A DNA stretch of 15,355 bases from CAYVKY01 sp964452115 (GTDB lineage: Bacteria > Bacteroidota > Ignavibacteria > Tepidaquicellales > Tepidaquicellaceae). The position numbers were made by a program, and so were the translations under genes. Positions within the stretch are counted from its first letter, which is position 1. Each line of letters begins with the position of its first letter. The stretch covers positions 1 through 15,355 of the forward strand of contig CAYVKY010000046.1 of NCBI GenBank assembly GCA_964452115.1, in the 5' to 3' direction. Below the pieces are notes generated by a model, which did not search any database, was not told where the DNA came from, and saw nothing but the letters and a program-made list of their open reading frames with translations. Below are positions 1 through 7,783 of the stretch, piece after piece.

Positions 1-2
1 AG

Positions 3-722
3 ACAATTTCAGTTGATGTAAGAATAATCGCAGCAACTAACAGAAATCTCGCACGCGAAGTGGAAAACCGGAATTTCCGCGAAGACCTTTATTTCAGGCT
101 GAAATCAATTAACCTGCAAATACCGCCTCTCAGAGAAAGAAAATCTGACATTAAAATTTTATTTGATTCCTTTGTTTTGAATTTCTGCACTGCAAATAAT
201 ATCAGTTATAAAGGCATTGATGCGGAGGCGATGGATTTCATCGAAAACTATGTGTGGTACGGAAATGCACGGGAACTCAAGAATTTTGCAGAGAGCATAA
301 TTGTGCTGAATCCCGACAAAGTGATAACACTGCAGGATGTAAAGAAGCACCTACAGCCCGAGAACATAAGCCGGTTGCCTGTTACCGCGCTTGCGACCAC
401 AACGTCGAAGCCGCCAGTGCAGCCTGACCGCGATTTTATTCTGAGAGCGCTTTTCGAACTGAAAACCGATTTGCTTGACCTTAAAAATATTGTTCTTAAA
501 ATGCGTCAGGATAATAATAAATCAGCGTATGATGTTGATTCGGATTTTTACATTCCGAAAGAAGTGATGCGCACAATGACATTTGAAGATATTGATAAAT
601 CGGCGCTGGAATACATATTGAAAATTTACAAATGGGATATAAATAAAATTGCAGAAGTGACAGGAAGAACAAAGCGCAACATTTACGGTAAAATAAAGCA
701 ATATGATATCAGGAAAGATTAA
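3..722 (+). CDS. Sigma-54-dependent transcriptional activator, C-terminal part (5' truncated by window edge)
   Basis: This is the distal AAA+ domain and DNA-binding domain of an NtrC-type activator that remodels sigma-54 RNA polymerase. The reading frame is open from base 3, so the GTG at 60 is internal. The first codons give the family's sensor-1 region (VRIIAATNRNL, partial residues 6-16), followed by FREDLYFRL (25-33), which carries the candidate arginine fingers R26 and R32. Next come PPLRERKSDI and the sensor-2 motif WYGNARELKN (about 85-94). A linker of about 90 residues leads to a Fis-type helix-turn-helix at about 193-239 (INKIAEVTGRTKRNIYGKIK). Walker A, Walker B, the GAFTGA loop and any receiver or sensing domain lie outside the window, so the input signal cannot be judged. 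The last 20 nt overlap the downstream lipoprotein gene, which suggests co-transcription. The family call is secure; the target genes are unknown. Confidence 0.93.
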   Translation, partial: TISVDVRIIAATNRNLAREVENRNFREDLYFRLKSINLQIPPLRERKSDIKILFDSFVLNFCTANNISYKGIDAEAMDFIENYVWYGNARELKNFAESIIVLNPDKVITLQDVKKHLQPENISRLPVTALATTTSKPPVQPDRDFILRALFELKTDLLDLKNIVLKMRQDNNKSAYDVDSDFYIPKEVMRTMTFEDIDKSALEYILKIYKWDINKIAEVTGRTKRNIYGKIKQYDIRKD

Positions 723-1212
723 ATTTTTATTTTTAATTTCGGCATTACTGCTGCAGGGCTGCGGACTTTACAGCTTCCGCGGAAGCAATCCGCCTGCAGG
801 TGTCAAAACCATTGCCGTACCGCTGTTTGAAGACAACAGCGGATTTTCCGAAGCAGGTATGAAAGAAAATTTTACCGAATCCCTGAAAAGCAAAATCATA
901 AGCGACAACACATTTGTACTCGCAGACAGAAATGTGTCGGACGGAGTGCTGCTGTGCACTATCACAAGTGTGAAAGACGACCCGCTCGTGATTTCTGGTA
1001 ATGACAATGTAACAAAAAGAAAAATAACAATTGACGTAAAAGTCAGATTTGAAAATTTAAACAAACAAAAATTAATCTGGGAAAAGACATTTGAAAACTG
1101 GGGCGAATACACCTCATCTTCATCCGGCTTTTCCGCACGCAGCGCAGGAATCAGCGCGGCGCTCGATAAAATAACTGACGACATCGTAACCGATGCGGCA
1201 TCTAACTGGTAA
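703..1212 (+). CDS. lptE: LptE-like outer-membrane lipoprotein (LPS assembly)
   Basis: This 169-residue protein has a lipoprotein signal: a short basic start (K5, K7), a hydrophobic stretch and the lipobox LQGC with the acylated Cys at residue 20. The mature N-terminus GLYSFRGSNPPAGVKTIAV matches the Bacteroidota-type LptE family, with its typical CGYSFRG...IKTIAVPLFEN pattern. The remainder also fits: a middle segment with alternating strands (TITSVKDDPLVISGNDNVTKR), then VRFENLNKQKLIWEKTFENWGEY. LptE plugs the LptD beta-barrel and helps deliver lipopolysaccharide to the outer-membrane surface. The ATG at 703 lies inside the 3' end of the upstream regulator gene and no SD is obvious, so translational coupling is likely. 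No lptD is present here. A generic LptE/DUF-type envelope lipoprotein is the main alternative; the symbol rests on family resemblance only. Confidence 0.82.
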   Translation: MISGKIKFLFLISALLLQGCGLYSFRGSNPPAGVKTIAVPLFEDNSGFSEAGMKENFTESLKSKIISDNTFVLADRNVSDGVLLCTITSVKDDPLVISGNDNVTKRKITIDVKVRFENLNKQKLIWEKTFENWGEYTSSSSGFSARSAGISAALDKITDDIVTDAASNW

Positions 1213-1220
1213 TTAAATTT

Positions 1221-2720
1221 ATGGACACAGACAAAATTATTCTCATCACATACATTATTTCGTTGTCGATATTATTCCTTTTCGGCTCACACGGATTTAT
1301 TATGACGTATTATTATTTCAAAACTTTCGGGAAGCGGAAAGAAGATATTTCCCTGAAAGATCTTGAAATGGATGACTATCCCGTCGTTACAATGCAGCTG
1401 CCTCTTTACAACGAGCGGTATGTAATCACCCGCCTCATCGATGCCGTAATCAGAATGGATTATCCAAAAGATAAACTTGAAATTCAGATACTCGATGACT
1501 CAACCGACGATTCAGTCGAAATAATCAGAGAGCACATTAAGAAATATTTAGAACAAGGTTACGATATCAAGCACATACACCGCACGAACAGGCAGGGCTT
1601 CAAAGCAGGCGCACTTAAAGAAGGACTCGAAATTGCGCGGGGAGAATTTGTCGCAATATTTGATGCTGATTTTATTCCGAGAAAAAAATTCCTGAAACGC
1701 ACAATTCCTTATTTCTTCAAAGATGATAAAATTTGTCTCGTACAGACGCGCTGGGAACATATTAACCGCGACGAGTCAGTCATTACAAAAACCGAAGCAT
1801 TCGCACTCGATGCACATTTTGTTATCGAACAGGCAGTCAGAAACCGTGCAGGATTTTTTATTCAATTCAACGGCACGGGCGGCGTATGGCGCAAATCCGC
1901 AATCATTGATTCCGGAAACTGGCAGCCTGACACACTGACCGAAGACCTTGACCTTTCTTACCGTGCGCAAATGAAAGGATGGAAAATTAAATATCTCGTT
2001 AACTTCACTTCTCCGTCCGAACTTCCGAACGAAATCAATGCACTTAAGTCGCAGCAGTTCAGATGGACAAAGGGCGCGATTGAAACATCGAAAAAACTTT
2101 TCCCGAAAGTTCTGAAATCAAAACTTCCCTTAAGAATGAAGTATGCATCTTTCATTCAGCTTTGCAGCAACTATGCTTTTCCGTTTATTTTGATAGCATC
2201 GCTTTTGAATGTTCCTCTTGTACTGATTAAAGAGACAGGTGATTATGACGGAGTGTTCAAATTTATGTCGGTTTTTACACTCGCATTCATCTCGTCATTT
2301 ATGTTCTATCTTTATTCACAGAAAGATATTTATCCCGACTGGCAGAAGAGAATTATTTTCTTCCCTGTGTTTATGTCAGGAAGTATGGGACTCTGCCTCA
2401 ACAACACAAAAGCCGTACTGGAAGGCATTTTCAACAAAAAAACAGAATTTGTAAGAACGCCTAAATTCGGAGACACTGCAAAGGAAGAAGACATCACCAA
2501 AAGAAAATATGTTACCAAAAAGATTTCCCTTTTGACTTTTATTGAATTAATCCTTTCATTATACTGCTTTTCTGGAGTACTGCTTTCTATCTGGTATGTG
2601 CAGATTGCTTCACTGCCGTTCCAGCTGATGTTTGCATTCGGTTTCGGATGCATGGCGTATTTCTCGATAAGACAGGTAATTTTATACAACAGGAATCTGA
2701 AAAAACAAATGAGTTCATAA
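1221..2720 (+). CDS. Membrane-bound family 2 glycosyltransferase, cellulose-synthase-like
   Basis: This 499-residue processive-type beta-glycosyltransferase is predicted to sit in the inner membrane. A transmembrane segment lies at about residues 6-30, followed by a cytosolic GT-A domain with all expected motifs: LPLYNE (60-65), LDDSTDD (91-97), the metal-binding DAD (148-150), GTGGVWRKSAI (218-228), TED (240-242, catalytic base) and QQFRW (278-282, QxxRW). C-terminal hydrophobic segments at about 312-336, 348-365, 376-396, 436-460 and 465-485 would form the export channel region. The set resembles CslC/BcsA-like synthases that extend a beta-linked glycan while passing it across the membrane. 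The sugar and the polymer cannot be read from sequence, and no PilZ domain or BcsB partner is visible. The ATG lies 8 nt after the lptE stop with no SD; the TPR gene starts 1 nt after its stop, so the two probably act together. Confidence 0.88.
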   Translation: MDTDKIILITYIISLSILFLFGSHGFIMTYYYFKTFGKRKEDISLKDLEMDDYPVVTMQLPLYNERYVITRLIDAVIRMDYPKDKLEIQILDDSTDDSVEIIREHIKKYLEQGYDIKHIHRTNRQGFKAGALKEGLEIARGEFVAIFDADFIPRKKFLKRTIPYFFKDDKICLVQTRWEHINRDESVITKTEAFALDAHFVIEQAVRNRAGFFIQFNGTGGVWRKSAIIDSGNWQPDTLTEDLDLSYRAQMKGWKIKYLVNFTSPSELPNEINALKSQQFRWTKGAIETSKKLFPKVLKSKLPLRMKYASFIQLCSNYAFPFILIASLLNVPLVLIKETGDYDGVFKFMSVFTLAFISSFMFYLYSQKDIYPDWQKRIIFFPVFMSGSMGLCLNNTKAVLEGIFNKKTEFVRTPKFGDTAKEEDITKRKYVTKKISLLTFIELILSLYCFSGVLLSIWYVQIASLPFQLMFAFGFGCMAYFSIRQVILYNRNLKKQMSS

Positions 2721-2721
2721 T

Positions 2722-3495
2722 ATGCTTCAGGGATTAAATTCATATATTCAGGACATCAAATCGAGAATTAATTCCGATTTTCTTTCACCGCTTTTTATCA
2801 GACTGGCAAATTTATATTACCACGACGGCCAGTACGATGAATGCATAAACATCTGCAACATCGGGCTGAAGGTGTATCCCGATTACACGACTGCAAAACT
2901 TATGCTGTTCAAGGCAATGCTCAAACTTGAATATATTAATGAAGCCGAAAACATTCTGCTTGAGATCGAAACTAAGTTTCCCGACCTTGAAACAATCAAA
3001 TCATTCAAAAGCGAGCTCAGCAATATGCGCAGGAACAATAAGCAGGAAAAAATATATTATTCAAACAAGATAAACTCCCCTGTTGACTTTCACAGTTATT
3101 CCAAAAAGATTAACAGCATAATTCAGGAAAGTTATAACAAACTGGATATTGATAATGCTTGTGCAATCCTCAGCGACAATAATGCAAAGAGTAAATTTAT
3201 TGATGAGAGAGAATTTTCGAAATTTACACAGGAATTTGAAAGCATTAAATTTGATGAGATTACGTTCCCGCCCGTTAAGACTAAAATGAACCCTCTTGCA
3301 AACAGAAAAAATATTGCATCGGTAAATTCATTCTTCACAAAGATAAAAATCATCACGGAAACTCTTGCGGATATACTTGCACGGCAGGGATTTTTCAAAG
3401 AATCGTTTGAGGCTTACAACATGCTGCTTCAGCAGGATAATTCAAACAAACGGCGTATTCAGGAAAAGCTTTACGACCTCGAAAGGAATTTCTGA
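2722..3495 (+). CDS. TPR-repeat protein, probable partner of the upstream glycosyltransferase
   Basis: This 257-residue protein has no signal peptide or membrane segment. Two tetratricopeptide-like repeats are visible at about residues 21-54 (LFIRLANLYYHDGQYDECINICNIGL) and 55-88 (TTAKLMLFKAMLKLEYINEAENILLEI). A charged, low-complexity middle follows, then a last TPR-like unit at about 212-245 (TETLADILARQGFFKESFEAYNMLL). TPRs are protein-binding scaffolds, so the likely role is holding an assembly together. Because the ATG begins 1 nt after the glycosyltransferase stop, a role in glycan synthesis or export is inferred. The specific family is not recognised. The final 25 nt overlap the convergent NFACT gene tail to tail. 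Confidence 0.8.
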   Translation: MLQGLNSYIQDIKSRINSDFLSPLFIRLANLYYHDGQYDECINICNIGLKVYPDYTTAKLMLFKAMLKLEYINEAENILLEIETKFPDLETIKSFKSELSNMRRNNKQEKIYYSNKINSPVDFHSYSKKINSIIQESYNKLDIDNACAILSDNNAKSKFIDEREFSKFTQEFESIKFDEITFPPVKTKMNPLANRKNIASVNSFFTKIKIITETLADILARQGFFKESFEAYNMLLQQDNSNKRRIQEKLYDLERNF

Positions 3496-5048
3496 AAATA
3501 TTCCGGTATCACGGGCTTCACATAAACTATTTTTTCTTTCTCCATTGTTACAGTACCCTCTTTAAAACCCTTCTGCTTTTTAACATACTTTTTTTCGCAG
3601 TATGCAACCGGCACAGTGCCTGCATTGCGGGCTTTGCTGTAATATGCGGCTATTGAAGCTGCATACTCAATAAATTCTTTTGGTACGGGCGCATCCTTTG
3701 AATGTCTTTTCAGGATTGTGTGTGAGCCCGAAAATCCCCTGATATGAAACCATAGGTCATTTTGTGATGCGTATTTTGTAGTCAGCAAATCGTTTGATCT
3801 GCTGTCTTTGCCGGTCCATATTTCGAACTGCTCATCAATTCTGAATTTTCTAAAAAGCGAATCCGTTTCGCCCGCCTGCTTATCTTTAATATTTTCTTTG
3901 TCCATTTTCTTTATGCTTTTGTAATCCTCAAGAGAATTTATTTCATCGGATTTTCTCTGCATTTCATATCTTTGATTTTCATAATATTCGATTTTATTTT
4001 CAATCAGTGTCAGTGCCTCTTTCCCTTTTTTATATTTTCTGAAATAGTTCTGCGCATTTTCAATAGCCGATTTCCTGCTGTCAAGTTTTATCTCATACTC
4101 AATTCCCGAATCAGGGTCTTTCAGTCTGACTGAAGCAGTATAATTTTTTATCCCTTCAAGATTTGAAAGAATCAAATTACCTTTTATCATTAAATCTTCA
4201 TTCAGTTCGAGTTCCACAAGCTGCCGTCTCAGGTTGTTTATTTTCTTTTCTGCATTATTGATTTTTTCCTGAAGTCCGCCGAGCAGGTTCTCTTTTATCC
4301 TTACCGTGTTATCTTTTACAATATTTTGTCTGATATAATACAGCAGCATCAGGTTCACATTTTCAAACTCTTTTGTAAACTCCATCCCTTCGATAACAGT
4401 TCTTATATCATTTTCATCTTCGTAAATCCTGAAGTTCTCCGTCAACAGTCTATTTTCTGCATCCGAAAATATTTTTTGGATTTCTGTTTTATTATCTTCG
4501 TTTAAATTTTCTAAAATGTTTATATGGTTTGCATTAATGATTTCACTTCTGAGCTTCCTGTCAATCTTCGGATAATTTCCTGATATAAACTCCCCGATTG
4601 CTGAATATTTTTTCCGGGGATATATTTTTGATTTAAAATATTCTTCAATTGTTGTGGAATAGGTTTTCTTGAATGATTCATTAATGGAACTTCCATCCGG
4701 CACAATAAGTAAATTCATCTTTGCAGGTATAAGCGAAAATAACATTCTGCTGCCCCCCGAAAGCGATATTGAAATTATTCTGTCATCATTGTAAAGCCCT
4801 GCATCCGTAACAGTTTCCCCTGTAAGTGTGCCAAACAAAGTAGCGGTATTTTTCCGTGCCCGCTCTAAGTTGCCGCGCATAACAAGGTACGGTAAGTTCC
4901 TTTCGGCAGAAAATTCGAGTGAATTTTCGCCAAATGAAATTATGATTTTATTTTTTTCCTGTGAATATATTTCACGGATTGAATTTTTATAGAGGTTTTT
5001 TTTCAGATAATTTGCGAGGTGATATAATATATAGTAATTATTAGTCAC
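3471..5048 (-). CDS. rqcH: NFACT-family protein, RqcH-like (ribosome-associated quality control)
   Basis: This 525-residue protein has the NFACT layout. An N-terminal NFACT-N domain carries the conserved Asp-Arg pair (D89-R90 in NDDRIISISL), the position needed for tRNA binding and tail synthesis in Bacillus RqcH. A lysine/glutamate-rich coiled-coil middle follows (about 235-395), including the family signature LDSRKSAIENAQNYFRKYKK. A C-terminal NFACT-R domain (about 405-500) contains GKDSRSNDLLTTKYASQNDLWFHIRG and SGSHTILK. Members bind split 50S subunits carrying peptidyl-tRNA and add C-terminal alanine tails to stalled chains. The start is GTG at 5048: the in-frame codon three positions upstream is the atpG stop, so no earlier start exists. 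An SD-like AAGGA lies 9 nt upstream inside the atpG end. Older annotations would call this a fibronectin-binding or DUF814 protein. The position behind atpG suggests it shares the ATP synthase transcript. Confidence 0.9.
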   Translation of the reverse strand: MTNNYYILYHLANYLKKNLYKNSIREIYSQEKNKIIISFGENSLEFSAERNLPYLVMRGNLERARKNTATLFGTLTGETVTDAGLYNDDRIISISLSGGSRMLFSLIPAKMNLLIVPDGSSINESFKKTYSTTIEEYFKSKIYPRKKYSAIGEFISGNYPKIDRKLRSEIINANHINILENLNEDNKTEIQKIFSDAENRLLTENFRIYEDENDIRTVIEGMEFTKEFENVNLMLLYYIRQNIVKDNTVRIKENLLGGLQEKINNAEKKINNLRRQLVELELNEDLMIKGNLILSNLEGIKNYTASVRLKDPDSGIEYEIKLDSRKSAIENAQNYFRKYKKGKEALTLIENKIEYYENQRYEMQRKSDEINSLEDYKSIKKMDKENIKDKQAGETDSLFRKFRIDEQFEIWTGKDSRSNDLLTTKYASQNDLWFHIRGFSGSHTILKRHSKDAPVPKEFIEYAASIAAYYSKARNAGTVPVAYCEKKYVKKQKGFKEGTVTMEKEKIVYVKPVIPEYFQKFLSRS

Positions 5049-5054
5049 ATCATT

Positions 5055-5924
5055 TTATCCTTTTTGGAGAGCTTCGGCACCTCCGACAATTTCGAGAAGT
5101 TCCGTTGTGATTGCACTCTGCCTTGCGCGGTTGTACTCAAGATGGAGTGACTTAATCAAATCAGTTGCATTGCTCGTAGCGGTTTCCATCGCGGTCATTC
5201 GCGCTCCCTGTTCTGCAGCATTTGATTCGAGAAGTGCTTTCCAGAATTGTATGTTCAGTTGTCTCGGAATAAGGTAACTTAAAATTTCCTTAAGTCCCGG
5301 TTCGTAAATGAAGTCAACTCCGTTTGAATTGTTGTTCGAATTTTCGCCTGCTTTTTGTGTGAACGGCAGAAAATCTATGATTGTCGGATTCTGTTTTATA
5401 ATTGACACAAATTCATTGTACACGATTTTCACACTGTCATACCTGCCGTCAATGTAACCCTTTACAATTTTTTGCACAATTTCCTTTGATAAGTCAAATG
5501 TGAGACGGCTGAAAATTCCAATGTATTTATCGAATATATTATATCCGTGTTTTGTAAAAAAGTCCGCTGCTTTTTTTCCGATTACAACAAGCTGAGTATC
5601 GAGTTCTGATTCGTTAATTAATTTTTCGGCTAACTTTATAAGATTCGTGTTAAATACGCCTGCAAGTCCCCTGTCGGATGTGATTATCACAACCAGCTGC
5701 GATTTGATTTCGCGCTTTTGCAGCAGTACATCATCACTGTTTTCAATCAATGAAAAGATATGATTCGACAGTTCTTCAAGTTTACGCGAGAACGGCCTTG
5801 CAGACAGCATCATTTCCTGCGCCTTGCGCAACTTTGCTGCAGCAACCATTTTCATCGAACCTGTAACCTTCTGAATGCTCTTTACGGCACTGACACGGTT
5901 TCTTATTTCTTTTAAAGTAGCCAA
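5055..5924 (-). CDS. atpG: F1Fo ATP synthase gamma subunit
   Basis: This 289-residue central rotor stalk subunit couples c-ring rotation to the catalytic sites in F1. The N-terminal helix MATLKEIRNRVSAVKSIQKV, followed by TGSMKMVAAAKLRKAQ, is diagnostic. So is the C-terminal helix with EQGARMTAMETATSNATDL and NRARQSAITTELLEIVGGA; length is normal. The start codon is TTG at 5924: the stop of the preceding 93-residue gene directly abuts it, so nothing upstream in frame is available, and the protein begins exactly where the family begins. An SD-like AAAGGA (5935-5940) lies 10 nt upstream within the end of that gene. The middle region (residues about 195-215, GENSNNNSNG) is a short Asn/Ser-rich variable loop, ordinary for gamma. 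The RqcH-like gene follows after 6 nt. Confidence 0.98.
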   Translation of the reverse strand: MATLKEIRNRVSAVKSIQKVTGSMKMVAAAKLRKAQEMMLSARPFSRKLEELSNHIFSLIENSDDVLLQKREIKSQLVVIITSDRGLAGVFNTNLIKLAEKLINESELDTQLVVIGKKAADFFTKHGYNIFDKYIGIFSRLTFDLSKEIVQKIVKGYIDGRYDSVKIVYNEFVSIIKQNPTIIDFLPFTQKAGENSNNNSNGVDFIYEPGLKEILSYLIPRQLNIQFWKALLESNAAEQGARMTAMETATSNATDLIKSLHLEYNRARQSAITTELLEIVGGAEALQKG

Positions 5925-6206
5925 TTAATTTTCGTCCTTTATTGTTAATCCTTTTTCCTGAAGTTTTTTTCTTAATAGTTTTTCCAGTTCAGCATATTCT
6001 ATTGTGCTCAGCACTTTTGACTGGTCAATTGCTTTCAGCAGCGTGCTGATTTCGCCTTCAAAATACAGGTTGATTGTATATCCGAGCCTGTTGCGTTCAT
6101 TGCCCTTCGGTATAAATTCTTTCAGCTCATCAACTGATGTATAAATTTTCTTAATCTGCTCGTCATCGCCGAATTCCTTGATTTCGGATGCTGGTTTTGT
6201 TGTCAT
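5925..6206 (-). CDS. Small uncharacterised protein encoded between atpA and atpG
   Basis: This 93-residue protein is not recognised. It is very rich in charged residues (roughly a third Lys/Arg/Asp/Glu), with no Cys, Trp or His, no signal peptide and no transmembrane segment, so it should be a small soluble cytosolic protein. The first 15 or so residues look flexible. Residues about 48-87 (from YFEGEISTLLKAIDQ to EYAELEKLLRKKLQEKG) look like amphipathic helices. The gene fits its place exactly: its ATG lies 1 nt after the atpA stop and its TAA directly abuts the atpG start, and its last codons carry the SD for atpG. That makes it very likely translated in the same transcript, in step with alpha and gamma. 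By position, an assembly, regulatory or inhibitory factor for F1 is possible, but no motif supports this. It does not resemble epsilon or the known IF1 or zeta inhibitors to my eye. Confidence 0.78.
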   Translation of the reverse strand: MTTKPASEIKEFGDDEQIKKIYTSVDELKEFIPKGNERNRLGYTINLYFEGEISTLLKAIDQSKVLSTIEYAELEKLLRKKLQEKGLTIKDEN

Positions 6207-6207
6207 T

Positions 6208-7737
6208 TTATTTAAGTGAATTGATTGACGAAATAAATCTTTCTGTAAAATCTTTCACAAAGTCATCAAGTCTTTTTTTGAGTTCATCTGTTAAGTCTCC
6301 GATTCTCTTTATGTCATCAAGCAGTGCTCCGTGCAGGTTTTCCGCTTCGGAAATAATTTCAGTTTCATATTTCGGAATTATCTCCAATGGCACTTCATCA
6401 AGATATCCTACAGTTCCTGCATAAATAATTACAATTTGATTTGCAACATCCATCGGCTGATACTGCTTCTGTTTCAGTATCTCTACCAAACGGTGTCCGC
6501 GTTTAAGCTGCTGCATAGTGGCTTTGTCAAGGTCCGAACCGAATTTTGCAAATGCTTCGAGTTCTCTGAACTGTGCAAGGTCAATCCTCAGCGAGCCTGC
6601 AATTCTTTTCATTGCCTTAATTTGTGCGCTTCCGCCGACACGCGATACCGAAATACCTACGTTGATGGCAGGTCTGATGCCGCTGTTGAAAAGATTCGGC
6701 TCAAGGTAAATCTGACCGTCGGTAATTGAAATTACGTTTGTCGGGATGTATGCGGATACGTCGCCTTCCTTTGTTTCAATAATCGGAAGTGCCGTGAGTG
6801 AGCCGCCGCCCAAATCATCACTGAGCTTCGACGCTCTTTCAAGCAGTCTTGAATGCAGATAGAACACATCGCCAGGATACGCTTCACGGCCCGGAGGTCT
6901 TCTCAGAAGAAGTGAAATTTCCCTGTATGCTGTCGCGTGTTTCGACAGGTCATCATATATCACAAGAGCATCTTTTCCGTTGTCCCTGAAATACTCGCCG
7001 ATTGTTGCACCGGAATAAGGTGCAATGTAAAGCTGCGGCACCGGGTCTGAAGCCGTTGCCGATACAATCGTTGTATATTCCATCGCGCCTGCTTCTTCAA
7101 GGCTCTTTTGCACTGAAGCAACTGTCGAGGCTTTCTGTCCGATTGCAACATATATGCAAAAAACATTTTTGCCTTTCTGGTTGATGATAGTGTCCACCGC
7201 AATTGCTGTTTTACCGGTCTGTCTGTCGCCGATTATAAGTTCTCTCTGACCTTTGCCGATAGGAATCATTGAGTCAACTGCCTTGAGTCCCGTTTGAAGC
7301 GGCTGCTTCACGGGCTGGCGCTGAATCACGCCAAGTGCTTTTCTTTCGAAAGGCATATACTTGTCGTACTTGATATCGCCTTTTCCGTCAATCGGATATC
7401 CCAGCGCATCCACAACTCTGCCGAGCATCTGCTCGCCGACAGGTACCGATGCGATTCTTCCGGTACGCTTTGCAATGTCGCCTTCTTTAATAAGGTATGA
7501 CTCGCCGAATAAAATACATCCGATGTTGTCTTCCTCAAGGTTCATCGCAATACCGAATACTCCGTTCGGAAATTCGATAAGCTCACTCATCTGGCAATTG
7601 GTAAGCCCGTACACTCTTCCTACGCCGTCTCCGACTGAAAGAACCGTACCGACTTCATAAATATCAGCTTCCCTTTCAAAGCCTGAAAGTTCCTTCAATA
7701 GTACTGATGAAACTTCTCCTGATTTTAAATCTAACAT
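6208..7737 (-). CDS. atpA: F1Fo ATP synthase alpha subunit
   Basis: This 509-residue non-catalytic nucleotide-binding subunit forms the F1 hexamer with beta. Visible landmarks are the N-terminal beta-barrel (VLSVGDGVGRVYGL, residues 32-44), Walker A GDRQTGKT (170-177), the Walker B region ALVIYDDLSKHA, RRPPGREAYPGD, and the alpha/beta signature PAINVGISVSRVGGSAQ with its arginine finger. Length and order are standard. The start is ATG at 7735-7737, with CAGGAG about 8 nt upstream in the 46-nt gap after atpH. No beta-subunit gene is present in the window, so alpha and beta must be expressed from separate loci and assembled. The 93-residue gene begins 1 nt after the stop. Confidence 0.99.
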   Translation of the reverse strand: MLDLKSGEVSSVLLKELSGFEREADIYEVGTVLSVGDGVGRVYGLTNCQMSELIEFPNGVFGIAMNLEEDNIGCILFGESYLIKEGDIAKRTGRIASVPVGEQMLGRVVDALGYPIDGKGDIKYDKYMPFERKALGVIQRQPVKQPLQTGLKAVDSMIPIGKGQRELIIGDRQTGKTAIAVDTIINQKGKNVFCIYVAIGQKASTVASVQKSLEEAGAMEYTTIVSATASDPVPQLYIAPYSGATIGEYFRDNGKDALVIYDDLSKHATAYREISLLLRRPPGREAYPGDVFYLHSRLLERASKLSDDLGGGSLTALPIIETKEGDVSAYIPTNVISITDGQIYLEPNLFNSGIRPAINVGISVSRVGGSAQIKAMKRIAGSLRIDLAQFRELEAFAKFGSDLDKATMQQLKRGHRLVEILKQKQYQPMDVANQIVIIYAGTVGYLDEVPLEIIPKYETEIISEAENLHGALLDDIKRIGDLTDELKKRLDDFVKDFTERFISSINSLK

Positions 7738-7783
7738 TTTATATTGTGCTCCTGATTCTGTTTTATATTTTCACTCCTGAAAA

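Noticed and set aside
60..62. GTG at 60 as the start of the sigma-54 activator gene
   Set aside because: The frame is open to the window edge and the upstream codons encode the conserved sensor-1 region, so the gene begins outside the window.
768..1184. 138-codon open frame on the - strand opposite lptE
   Set aside because: It lies fully antisense to a lipoprotein with clear family features; its composition is not protein-like.
3485..3504. GGAAT/ATTCC inverted repeat as a bidirectional terminator at the convergent junction
   Set aside because: The stem is only 5 bp with few G-C pairs, no T-run follows it, and it lies inside coding sequence.
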